NCBI RefSeq assembly: GCF_009858175.1 | Contig: NZ_CP047393.1 | Coordinates: forward strand, 744,001-808,000 | Origin: Pontibacillus sp. HMF3514 | GTDB lineage: Bacteria; Bacillota; Bacilli; Bacillales; BH030062 | DNA length: 64,000 nucleotides | Direction: 5' to 3' | Shown here: one piece after another, positions 57,056-64,000 of the stretch | How positions within the stretch are numbered: position 1 is the first letter of the stretch | How the letters are laid out: each line of letters opens with the position of its first letter | Made by a program: the position numbers and the translations under genes | Notes under the pieces: generated by a model | The model's database searches: none | Told to the model about the DNA's origin: nothing | The model's input: only the letters and a program-made list of their open reading frames with translations

Positions 57056-58513
57056 TTAGCCATTTGCTTTATCGTGGACGGCTAATTTGCTAACAAGTTG
57101 AGAGCTTGCGTCATTGAGGCCGATTACTTCAACCTCTTTGCCTTGCTCTCTGAACTTCATAACAACTTTATCAATCGCACCCACAGCAGAATCATCCCAT
57201 ACGTGGGATTTGCTGAAGTCGATTACGACAGAGTCTGTATCTTCTTTGAAATCGAAGAAGTCAGCCATGTCAGACACGGAAGCGAAGAATAATTCGCCGC
57301 GAACGTTATATAAACGTACGTTTCGTTGTACATCCATTGCTTTTTCTACATGAATGTTTGAGATCTTCGCTACGAAGAAGATTGCGCTTAGTAGTACACC
57401 AGCGAATACACCTTTTGAAAGGTCGTGTGTCACGACAACAGTTACAACCGTTACGATCATAACAGAAGCATCTGTTTTTGGCATAATGTGTAGCTTCGTA
57501 AGAGAAGACCAGTCAAATGTTCCAACAGAAACCATAATCATAACGCCGACTAAAGCAGCCATTGGGATCTGAACTAAAATATCCTGGAATGAAATGATAA
57601 GAACCATTAAGAATACACCAGCAACTAACGTAGAAAGGCGGCCACGTGCACCAGATTTTACGTTAATAACGGATTGACCAATCATCGCACAGCCAGCCAT
57701 TCCGCCAAAAAATCCAGCAACCACGTTTGCAATACCTTGACCACGTGCTTCTTTGTTCTTATCACTTGGTGTATCTGTCATATCATCCACAATTTGAGCC
57801 GTTAATAGAGATTCAAGTAAACCGACCATTGCTAGAGCCATGGAATATGGGAAGATGATTTTTAATGTTTCAAAGTTTAATGGGATATCAGGTATTAAGA
57901 ACATCGGAAGTTCTGATGTTAAGTTCCCCATATCACCAACTGTTTTCACACCAGCACCTGTTGTAACCGCAATAATTGTCATTACAATGATTGCAACAAG
58001 AGGAGATGGAACTGCTTTTGTAACGCGTGGAAGAATATAAATGATTGCAAGAGAACCTGCTACCATTGCGTACATAGCAAGGCCTTCACCTTCGAAGTGA
58101 GGGAGCTGAGCCATGAAAATTAAAATACCCAGAGCGTTTACGAATCCGACCATCACAGAGCGTGGAATAAATTTCATAAATTTACCGACCTTTAAGACGC
58201 CGAGTAAAATCTGTATGATTCCTGTCAATATTGTGGCTGCGAGCAAGTACTCTAACCCATAGTCCTTCACTAGTGTTACCATCAGTAAGGCCATTGCGCC
58301 TGTTGCGGCGGAAATCATCGAAGGACGTCCACCAACAAAGGAAATCACAACTGCGATACAGAAGGAAGCATACAATCCGACCATTGGATCAACGCCCGCA
58401 ATAATGGAGAACGCGATTGCCTCAGGAATTAGTGCCAAAGCTACTACGATTCCGGCAAGTACATCTGCTCTCACATTACCAAACCATTGTTGTTTAATTG
58501 TTTCTAGGTTCAA
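57056..58513 (-). CDS. SulP family anion permease with STAS domain
   Basis: 485-aa transporter with 12-14 membrane segments followed by a cytoplasmic STAS domain (about 385-480, [35 protein letters not shown]). The SulP signature [19 protein letters not shown] is at about 23-41. Substrate may be sulfate, bicarbonate or another anion. The frame is open to 58600, but AAAGAGGTG precedes TTG at 58513, which begins the conserved sequence. Divergent from a universal stress protein gene, a pairing also seen in other bacilli as I recall. Confidence 0.92.
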   Translation of the reverse strand: MNLETIKQQWFGNVRADVLAGIVVALALIPEAIAFSIIAGVDPMVGLYASFCIAVVISFVGGRPSMISAATGAMALLMVTLVKDYGLEYLLAATILTGIIQILLGVLKVGKFMKFIPRSVMVGFVNALGILIFMAQLPHFEGEGLAMYAMVAGSLAIIYILPRVTKAVPSPLVAIIVMTIIAVTTGAGVKTVGDMGNLTSELPMFLIPDIPLNFETLKIIFPYSMALAMVGLLESLLTAQIVDDMTDTPSDKNKEARGQGIANVVAGFFGGMAGCAMIGQSVINVKSGARGRLSTLVAGVFLMVLIISFQDILVQIPMAALVGVMIMVSVGTFDWSSLTKLHIMPKTDASVMIVTVVTVVVTHDLSKGVFAGVLLSAIFFVAKISNIHVEKAMDVQRNVRLYNVRGELFFASVSDMADFFDFKEDTDSVVIDFSKSHVWDDSAVGAIDKVVMKFREQGKEVEVIGLNDASSQLVSKLAVHDKANG

Positions 58514-58785
58514 AAGAACACCTCTTTCTATAATTTGTAAACTGACCCCTGACCGCATCAAAGGTCTTAACCGAACACAACGAGAGAGAGTATAACACAT
58601 ATTTTAAAAATCAAATAATCGCATGTAAGCGCATAAATTGGACATATTCTTTGAATATCTCATATATGCTCGTACATAGATGCTGATTCCATAAAAGTGA
58701 CATTTATTTGTCTGAATATTTCAGGTGAGTAATTTCACACGCGTACGTGGTAAAATGTAGGTATGTACATAAAGGAGGAATTATC

Positions 58786-59208
58786 GTGTTTCAGAAGATA
58801 TTATTAGCTGCCGATGGATCTGAACATGCTTATCGCGCAGCACAAAAAGCAGCTCACTTAGCAACAATTGAAGGGGGAGCTCGAATTACTCTTTTATATG
58901 TAATAGATCCATCTTCCTCTAAGCACGATATTATCGCAGAAGGAAGTAGTCGAGGTAGGCTCAATGATATACGACATCAACGAGTAAAACAAATAGAAGA
59001 CTTATTTGATCGAAAAGAAGTAAGCTATCAATATCAAACATTAAAAGGCGAGCCCGGTCCAAGCATTGTTGAGTATGCTAACAATGAAGACTACGATGTG
59101 ATTATTATTGGAAGTCGTGGTCTGAATGGATTGCAGGAGTTTGTATTAGGTAGTGTTTCTCACAAAGTTATGAAACGTGCTCATTGTCCTGTGATGGTTG
59201 TGAAGTAA
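58786..59208 (+). CDS. Universal stress protein (UspA family)
   Basis: 140-aa nucleotide-binding protein: KILLAADGSEHAYRAAQKAA at the start and the ATP-binding G-x2-G-x9-G-S motif in GSRGLNGLQEFVLGSVS (about 112-128). Functions as a dimer in stress or energy signalling. GTG start after AAAGGAGG with 7-base spacing; the frame to 58747 is not supported. Divergent from the SulP permease; shared regulation is possible. Confidence 0.92.
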   Translation: MFQKILLAADGSEHAYRAAQKAAHLATIEGGARITLLYVIDPSSSKHDIIAEGSSRGRLNDIRHQRVKQIEDLFDRKEVSYQYQTLKGEPGPSIVEYANNEDYDVIIIGSRGLNGLQEFVLGSVSHKVMKRAHCPVMVVK

Positions 59209-59263
59209 TATCGGGGCTGTCTAGCAAAATAGAATTAAACGCAAAAAAAAAAGAAACTCCAAG

Positions 59264-59310
59264 TCAAAAAAATGCTTTCGACCTGATCGTTTCCTAAGTC
59301 GAAAGCATTT
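59264..59310 (-). terminator. Terminator of GNAT gene
   Basis: AAATGCTTTCGAC / GTCGAAAGCATTT perfect 13-bp stem; on the minus strand followed by T7. Confidence 0.85.
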
Positions 59311-59318
59311 CAGCACTC

Positions 59319-59834
59319 TTACAGTACTTCATCCAAAAACAACACCATCAAATCTTCATCAAGATAATGTTCTTTTCCTAACTTAATTGCTTTCTTCTCC
59401 ACTCCGTATGGTTCAAATCCCATCGCTTCATATAGAAGTTTAGCAGGTTTATTGGTGGAAACAACACTTAGTTGAATCTGTTCAATGGAAGAGGATTTTG
59501 CTTGATCGATACAAGCTTTGATCAACGCTTTTCCTACGCCTTTTCCACGTGCAGCAGGAGAAACATACATTGCTAAAATCTCGCCTTTATGCTCAAACTT
59601 TTTGTGTTTACCTGGAATAAATGTCACTACGCCTAACAATTGCTGCTTGTCATAAGCCCCATATGTAAAAGCACTGTCATCACTAAGGCGTTCAGCTACA
59701 GTTTCAATAGGCTTTAGTCGTTGCATCGCTTCATCGTACGTTGTAATAAACGACTCAGGATTTTTTTGTAGGGCTTCTAACCGTAAATTCCAGTAATGTT
59801 CTGCATCATTTGCTCCTAGACGTTTGACCTCCAT
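59319..59834 (-). CDS. GNAT family acetyltransferase
   Basis: 171-aa GNAT. ESFITTYDEAMQR is a pattern of a bacillary subgroup; the acetyl-CoA loop is AARGKGVGKALI (about 93-104), and PAKLLYEAMGFEPYGVE follows. Substrate unknown. GAGGAGG precedes the ATG. Single gene with terminator. Confidence 0.87.
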   Translation of the reverse strand: MEVKRLGANDAEHYWNLRLEALQKNPESFITTYDEAMQRLKPIETVAERLSDDSAFTYGAYDKQQLLGVVTFIPGKHKKFEHKGEILAMYVSPAARGKGVGKALIKACIDQAKSSSIEQIQLSVVSTNKPAKLLYEAMGFEPYGVEKKAIKLGKEHYLDEDLMVLFLDEVL

Positions 59835-59907
59835 CTCATGTCCTCCTCTTAACCTATATTAGTGGTACTTTATCTAAAAGTATTTTCTTTGTCTATACTT
59901 ACATCTT

Positions 59908-60210
59908 TTAACTTAAGTAATGGTATCGTTTCTGGGTTGTTTTCATAGCGATGAATGATAGATTCCAAACAACTAAAATTAAAAAGCCAAAGGAGATTGC
60001 CTGAATAAGCAATGTGAGTAACGGAGCGAATCGGGATTTAAACACCTGTTGCTCATCACTCCAGTTAAGCCTTGGGTTATTAAGGTCCACTGGAGTGCTC
60101 GAGTTTAATGGTGATATGAGTGACATGAAGGAACAATTCCAACTACCCTTGAACAAATCTTCTTGGAGCTTACCAACCATGAGTAATACCCTTACCTTAT
60201 TTAAAATCAT
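59908..60210 (-). pseudogene. C-terminal fragment of an ABC exporter permease
   Basis: The frame ends with DLNNPRLNWSDEQQVFKS, the pattern preceding the last helices in large bacillary ABC exporter permeases, then one or two helices and a KRYHYLS tail. No N-terminal membrane part and no ribosome site are present. It looks like the remaining 3' end of a permease gene. The family call rests on the DLxxPxLNW motif only. Confidence 0.45.
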
Positions 60211-60357
60211 GATGAAACAGTACTTCTCATGGGCGGAAGGATAACAAACAAAAGACAGGAATCGTGTTCTTTATTATCGCCATGATTCCCGTAACCTTAT
60301 TCTGGTTCTGGTTTGTAAATGGGATCGTAAAGCAGACTCGAAAAAAGGTGTGTACAA

Positions 60358-60546
60358 ATGATAGAAATTCAAAACGTTACAAAAAGCTATTCTGGCAGTA
60401 GAAAGGCTGTCAATCAATTAGATTTAACCATCCCTGATGGCAAAATCTTTGGATTTCTGGGTCCAAATGGTGCCGGTAAATCCACAACAATCAAAATGAT
60501 CACAGGTATTCTGCCTATTGATGAAGGCACGATAACGATAATATGA
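60358..60546 (+). pseudogene. Truncated ABC ATPase (first 62 residues only)
   Basis: Begins as a normal ABC nucleotide-binding protein (IEIQNVTKSYSGSRKAVNQL, Walker A GPNGAGKST at 36-44, TIKMITGILPIDEGTITI) and stops where the Q-loop should follow. Signature, Walker B and H-loop are absent. Just upstream (about 60252-60357) a frame encodes a single membrane helix without a start codon (GIVFFIIAMIPVTLFWFWF), as found before such ATPases. The gene was cut; the next gene, on the other strand, follows within 15 bases. Confidence 0.75.
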
Positions 60547-60561
60547 AAGGACTGGATTAGC

Positions 60562-60996
60562 CTAAATCGCTTTAGCCATAATAATATGGGGACCAATTGG
60601 ATGAATGTCAAAAACATTTCCAACTTCATGGAAACCTAATTTTTTATAGTAATCACTCACTGTAGTTCGAGCATTGCACCATAATGTATCTGCCTGTCTT
60701 TCTCGTAAAATACTTTCTGCTTTATGAATGAGGTGGGTTCCTGCTTTTTGTAGGCGATATTCTGGGTGTGTAGCCATACCCCGAAGACGATAGTGGTGTT
60801 CCCCTTTAATATCTGGGTGTTTTTCTTTGTATAAGGAAGCAATACTAATCAAATCTCCAACACTATAAACACCTATGTGAAAAGCATATTGATCGTGGTC
60901 AGCAGGATATTTACACGCTTCGATCGTTTGGTTGGGTCGTAAAATTTGGTGCCTTAATTGGTATGTATCTTCTGGTGGAATATGTTTGATTTCCAA
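60562..60996 (-). CDS. GNAT family acetyltransferase (ElaA-like)
   Basis: 144-aa GNAT: YQLRHQILRPNQTIEACKYP at the start, LRGMATHPEYRLQKAGTHLI with the cofactor loop, and WCNARTTVSDYYKKLGFHEV, which are the blocks of the ElaA/YitI-like subgroup. Start codon TTG at 60996 after GAGGGATC. Its 3' end abuts the truncated ABC ATPase. Substrate unknown. Confidence 0.85.
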   Translation of the reverse strand: MEIKHIPPEDTYQLRHQILRPNQTIEACKYPADHDQYAFHIGVYSVGDLISIASLYKEKHPDIKGEHHYRLRGMATHPEYRLQKAGTHLIHKAESILRERQADTLWCNARTTVSDYYKKLGFHEVGNVFDIHPIGPHIIMAKAI

Positions 60997-61077
60997 TAGG
61001 ATCCCTCTATTCTGACGTGTGATATGATACCATCATAGCAGATAAACCATTTTGTTACAGTACATAAAGGAGAGAAC

Positions 61078-62064
61078 ATGCCATTGCATATCGAGGATAA
61101 GATTTATGGTTCTTTTGATATAAATGAAGAAGTTTTACAGGAGCTTCTCACTTCAAATCCTGTTCAGAGGTTAAAAGGCATTCACCAAGGAGGTGCTTCT
61201 TATTTAGTGAATCCTGAGTGGAATGTCACACGGTACGATCATTCTGTTGGTGTGATGCTTTTGATTCGATTGCTAGGGGGATCGGTTGACGAACAAGCTG
61301 CAGGGCTGTTGCATGACGTTTCACACACAGCTTTTTCACATGTCATTGATTTTGTATTGGATTATGAAAATCAGGATTATCATGAAGAGATTTTTGAAGA
61401 GGTGATTTCTCAATCAGATATTCCTGAGATTCTGAAGAGGCACGGTTTAGATATAGCAAAGGTAATGGATGAGGAGAACTGGAAGATTCTTGAGCAACCA
61501 TTGCCAGATTTGTGTGCAGATCGAATTGATTACACGTTACGAGATATGAATCAACAAGGGATGATGCATCAAAAAGATATTGATTCTTTACTAAAGTCTT
61601 TACGGTTTAATGGAGAAAAGGTTTATGTAGATGACGATGGGGCAGCTGAGTGGTTTGTCCGATTCTATTATAAGGAAGTTATTGATTATTTCCTTCATCC
61701 TTTAAATGTGTATGGATATCAAGTTTTATCCCAATCGCTGAAGGAGGCATTACAAAGAGGAGTAATTACAAGGGAAGATTTCTTGTTAACCGATGAGGAA
61801 CTTCTACACAAGGTGAAAAGCTCTGATGATTCAACTGTTCAGCAATTATTAGGGAAACTCCATCCTAATGTGGAGGTCGAGTATAACGAACATGATTATG
61901 ATTACAGTCAGCATAGTAAGCTTCGTTACATCGACCCACTTGTTCAAATCAAGGACGGTAATCTCGTGCCTGTTTCTCAGATCAATCAATCAGTAAAAGA
62001 AGCAACAGCACGTGCAAAGACACAATCAGAGAAAGGCACTTATGTAAAAGTACTTTCAACGTAA
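61078..62064 (+). CDS. HD-domain phosphohydrolase (dNTPase-like)
   Basis: 328-aa soluble metal-dependent hydrolase. HD residues are His55 (RYDHSVGV), His79-Asp80 (LLHDVSHTAFSH) and a later Asp in DLCADRIDYTLRDM (about 145-158). The pattern is that of dGTPase/SamHD1-like bacterial proteins such as YwfO, but substrate cannot be fixed. AAAGGAG precedes the ATG. Monocistronic. Confidence 0.87.
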   Translation: MPLHIEDKIYGSFDINEEVLQELLTSNPVQRLKGIHQGGASYLVNPEWNVTRYDHSVGVMLLIRLLGGSVDEQAAGLLHDVSHTAFSHVIDFVLDYENQDYHEEIFEEVISQSDIPEILKRHGLDIAKVMDEENWKILEQPLPDLCADRIDYTLRDMNQQGMMHQKDIDSLLKSLRFNGEKVYVDDDGAAEWFVRFYYKEVIDYFLHPLNVYGYQVLSQSLKEALQRGVITREDFLLTDEELLHKVKSSDDSTVQQLLGKLHPNVEVEYNEHDYDYSQHSKLRYIDPLVQIKDGNLVPVSQINQSVKEATARAKTQSEKGTYVKVLST

Positions 62065-62068
62065 CATA

Positions 62069-62114
62069 AACCATCATGATCAGGGTCTTTGTAAGCAACC
62101 TGATCATGATGGTT
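62069..62114. terminator. Convergent terminator-like hairpin between HD hydrolase and pepE
   Basis: AACCATCATGATCAGG (62069-62084) pairs perfectly with CCTGATCATGATGGTT (62099-62114). T runs are short on both sides. Confidence 0.7.
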
Positions 62115-62817
62115 ATTCTATCGTAATATATTCCATTTCAAGCGGTGTTTCCTTAACATCTTGGCCATTTTCATCTTTTGCAACATGATAGACTTTGGCC
62201 TCAGGTCTAGAGGAGATTGCTTTATGAATATCTGTTCCTACAAAGTGAATAGCCGCACCATCATCCATTGCATAGCCAGCACTTAATTCCTCGTTAGCTA
62301 TGTAATGTCTGTACATTTCTCCGCTTTCTTCCGGATCATCATAGTGAGGGCATGTGCTCCCATGTAACAATCCTAATCCTTTTACTTTGGTAACCTGACC
62401 TGGCACAGAATCAGTAGGTCCTTCATCAAACCAACAAATGGAACCAGCACTGATCCCGGCAAGAATGGTTCCGTTTTTCCAAGCTTTTTCTAAGATTCGA
62501 TCTAACTCCCATTCTTTCCACAGGGCCATGAGGTTACGCGTATTTCCACCACCTACATAGATAATATCCTGCGATAAAAGAAACGATTCTTTGTCAGCTA
62601 CTTCAGGTTTTAGTAAGGATAGATGAGTTGGCTCACAGTCTTCTTCCTTGAAAAACGTATAAAACCTTTGGATATATTGCTCTGAATCTCCACTAGCTGT
62701 TGGTAAAAAACAAATTTTTGGTCGTAATTGTTCTGACTGATTAATGATATATCGATCTAAGCGTGGGTTATTAGGCTCCATGGAAAAACCACCACCACCC
62801 ATGGCAATAATATTCAT
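62113..62817 (-). CDS. pepE: Peptidase E-like (S51 family)
   Basis: 234-aa cytoplasmic serine peptidase of the S51 family (dipeptidase for N-terminal Asp, or cyanophycinase-like relatives). MNIIAMGGGGFSMEPNNPRL begins the protein; the nucleophile is Ser123 in GISAGSICW, and CPHYD (about 157) carries the histidine. GGGAGG precedes the ATG. Single gene. Confidence 0.88.
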   Translation of the reverse strand: MNIIAMGGGGFSMEPNNPRLDRYIINQSEQLRPKICFLPTASGDSEQYIQRFYTFFKEEDCEPTHLSLLKPEVADKESFLLSQDIIYVGGGNTRNLMALWKEWELDRILEKAWKNGTILAGISAGSICWFDEGPTDSVPGQVTKVKGLGLLHGSTCPHYDDPEESGEMYRHYIANEELSAGYAMDDGAAIHFVGTDIHKAISSRPEAKVYHVAKDENGQDVKETPLEMEYITIE

Positions 62818-62896
62818 TTTTTTGTAGCCTCCCTTTGAAGTGAATTCGTAATCAGTGAAATGTTATAATATTATGAAAATGATAAAGGATGTTCTA

Positions 62897-63293
62897 ATGG
62901 AAATTCAAGGATTTAATCATATTACGATCAATGTTAGAGATTTAGAAAGGTCCCTGAACTTTTATGTGAACGTTTTAAACATGACTTTAGTGCATCGAGG
63001 CGGATCGGATGCATATTTAGAGTGGGGGGGGGGACGCATGGGTTTGTTTAATTGAAAAGCCTTTAGATTCCGAGTTATCACAGGAAAAGCTAGGTGTGGA
63101 CCATGTGGCCTTTTCTATTTTAGATAAAGATTTTCAGGATGCTGTTGAGTATTTGCAACAAGAGGGTGTACTCATTGTTCGTGGCCCCGTGCAACGTGGA
63201 CAGGGATGGTCAATTAATTTTTTAGACCCTGACGGAACTCAGCTTGAGTTACATACATCCAATCTTAAGGAACGAATGAAAGTGTGGAAATAG
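62897..63293 (+). pseudogene. Fos-like VOC protein gene frameshifted at a G10 tract
   Basis: First frame: MEIQGFNHITINVRDLERSL to AYLEWG, then off-frame to a stop at 63054. Second frame: from DAWVCLIEKPLDSEL through VDHVAFSI to FLDPDGTQLELHTSNLKERM and the stop at 63293. Joined, they give a full-length VOC protein of about 130 residues, with His8, His at VDHV and Glu in LELH as metal ligands, similar to fosfomycin-thiol transferases. A run of ten G (63023-63032) sits at the join; nine would restore the frame. Confidence 0.8.
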
Positions 63294-63306
63294 GAGGGGA
63301 CCTGGT

Positions 63307-63507
63307 ATGACGAAAGCGCTAGTAGTCATTGATATGCAAAAATTTATGTTCCGAGGAGATGCGCCTGTTTTTCAGTCTAAGGCGCACAGTACTTTTGATA
63401 CAGAGGATTTACGAGAAGACCACCTTATTGCGCATCACAATAAAGTGTTAAGATGGTTTGCTCATACGAAAGAAACAGAAGATATTTCTTTTGAGGTGAT
63501 TCGATGA
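63307..63507 (+). pseudogene. Isochorismatase-family hydrolase with large internal deletion
   Basis: 66-aa frame with AGGAGGGG before the ATG. The start MTKALVVIDMQKFMFRGDAP is the family N-terminus with the catalytic Asp, and the end (HSTFDTEDL, LIAHHNKVLRWFAHTKETEDI) is the family C-terminus. The centre of about 110-120 residues, with the catalytic Lys and Cys, is missing without loss of frame. It overlaps the next gene by 4 bases. Confidence 0.7.
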
Positions 63508-64000
63508 GACTTGTATCGATCTGTCCAAGTAATACGGAGCTAGTTGCCTATCTTGGGTTAACGGATCAACTCGTTGGTGTTGATCATTTTTCGGATTGGC
63601 CTGAAGCGGTTCAAGACTTGCCTAAGCTAGGCCCGGATTTGTCGATTCGGATGGATAAAGTAGAGGATTTGGAGCCTGATCTCGTACTTGCTTCTTTAAG
63701 TGTTCCTGGGATGGAGAAAAACATTGAAGAATTAGAAAAAAGGGGCTTACCTTATATTGTGCTAAATCCTAACTCGTTAGAGGAAATTGCTCAGGATTTA
63801 CGAAAGGTAGGTGAGCATACGGGGACGAAGGAGAGAGCCGAGCGCGTTGTAAAGAAGTATGAGAGTATGATTCAACAGTACAAGGATTTGGCGGAAAAGG
63901 TTGATCATAAGCCATCCCTTTATTGGGAGTGGTGGCCAGAACCTGTGTTCACACCTGGAGGTACAAACTGGCTCACTGAGATCAGTCAATTAGCAGGAGC
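63504..64000 (+). CDS. Cobalamin-type periplasmic-binding-fold protein without signal peptide (3' end outside window)
   Basis: 165 residues are visible. MRLVSICPSNTELVAYLGLT, LVGVDHFSDWPEAVQ, LPKLGPDLSIRMDKVEDLEP and EWWPEPVFTPGGTNWLTEI follow the BtuF/TroA-like family for cobalamin or Fe-siderophore binding. There is no signal peptide or lipobox, matching a subgroup annotated as cobalamin-binding proteins that are probably cytoplasmic. ATG overlaps the stop of the previous frame (ATGA). Confidence 0.8.
   Translation, partial: MRLVSICPSNTELVAYLGLTDQLVGVDHFSDWPEAVQDLPKLGPDLSIRMDKVEDLEPDLVLASLSVPGMEKNIEELEKRGLPYIVLNPNSLEEIAQDLRKVGEHTGTKERAERVVKKYESMIQQYKDLAEKVDHKPSLYWEWWPEPVFTPGGTNWLTEISQLAG

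Noticed and set aside
60014-60244. 76-residue plus-strand frame over the permease fragment
   Set aside because: It is antisense to a frame with ABC-permease character and has no ribosome site; taken as a shadow.
63798-63989. Minus-strand frame near the window end
   Set aside because: It is antisense to the cobalamin-type binding protein, whose continuous frame is well supported.

Overview
The window is about 64 kb of chromosome from a low-to-moderate G+C, endospore-forming Gram-positive bacterium of the family Bacillaceae. Evidence for this is the complete gerKA-KC-D-KB-type germinant receptor operon, spoVR behind a sigma-E-like promoter, a YhcN/YlaJ-type sporulation lipoprotein, a YkuD L,D-transpeptidase, an yhcX / yhcY-yhcZ-yhdA-yhdB block partly collinear with Bacillus subtilis, AGGAGG-type ribosome sites and many U-tailed terminators. 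A halotolerant genus such as Pontibacillus or Halobacillus fits the gene content, but this is inference. No rRNA, tRNA, CRISPR array, intact insertion sequence or prophage was seen.

Layout. 0-7.2 kb: end of an exonuclease/BRCT gene, a permuted NlpC/P60-like hydrolase, signal peptidase I, a DUF1499 protein, and an operon of a large membrane-anchored protein with a two-permease ABC exporter. 7.3-12.8 kb: a 57-aa gene, oligo-1,6-glucosidase, a TetR regulator and a three-gene GMC/gluconate-2-dehydrogenase-like operon. 12.9-18.8 kb: nitrilase-GNAT fusion, SDR, a two-component system whose GAF domain carries a CX3CXCX17C cysteine set, FMN reductase and YhdB. 18.9-23.7 kb: small and secreted proteins, sporulation lipoprotein, DUF421, SpoVR. 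23.9-27.9 kb: 1-Cys peroxiredoxin, a persulfide-detoxification operon (two rhodaneses plus a rhodanese-persulfide dioxygenase fusion) behind a CsoR/CstR-like operator, a lipoprotein and YkuD. 28-32.4 kb: AraC-type regulator divergent from a sugar ABC transporter that lacks its ATPase. 32.4-33.5 kb: yybP-ykoY (Mn2+) riboswitch with two tandem terminators ahead of a TerC-family exporter. 33.5-38.9 kb: second DUF421 protein and the germination operon. 39-46.7 kb: membrane and secreted proteins, a type I toxin-antitoxin-like locus, two nucleotidyltransferases, D-amino acid aminotransferase. 46.8-51.7 kb: a coupled SDR / QueA-like / glyoxalase-fold operon, YusG-like protein, YczE-like protein, a third nucleotidyltransferase. 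51.8-64 kb: cardiolipin synthase, chromate transporter, SulP permease, universal stress protein, acetyltransferases, HD hydrolase, peptidase E, and a cluster of broken genes (two ABC fragments, a frameshifted GNAT, a poly-G-frameshifted Fos-like gene, an internally deleted isochorismatase), ending in a cobalamin-type binding protein cut by the window edge.

The most notable unexplained structure is in the intergenic DNA. Four loci (15.3, 20.5, 28.0 and 56.9 kb) carry repeats with a common 20-21 bp period although their sequences range from near-perfect to highly degenerate. A separate palindromic repeat of about 0.1-0.3 kb occurs at 19.2, 49.4 (inverted) and 51.7 kb (internally deleted). At the toxin locus the ribosome site and GTG start lie inside a 12-bp hairpin, and the neighbouring convergent gene has no visible terminator before it runs antisense to the toxin.
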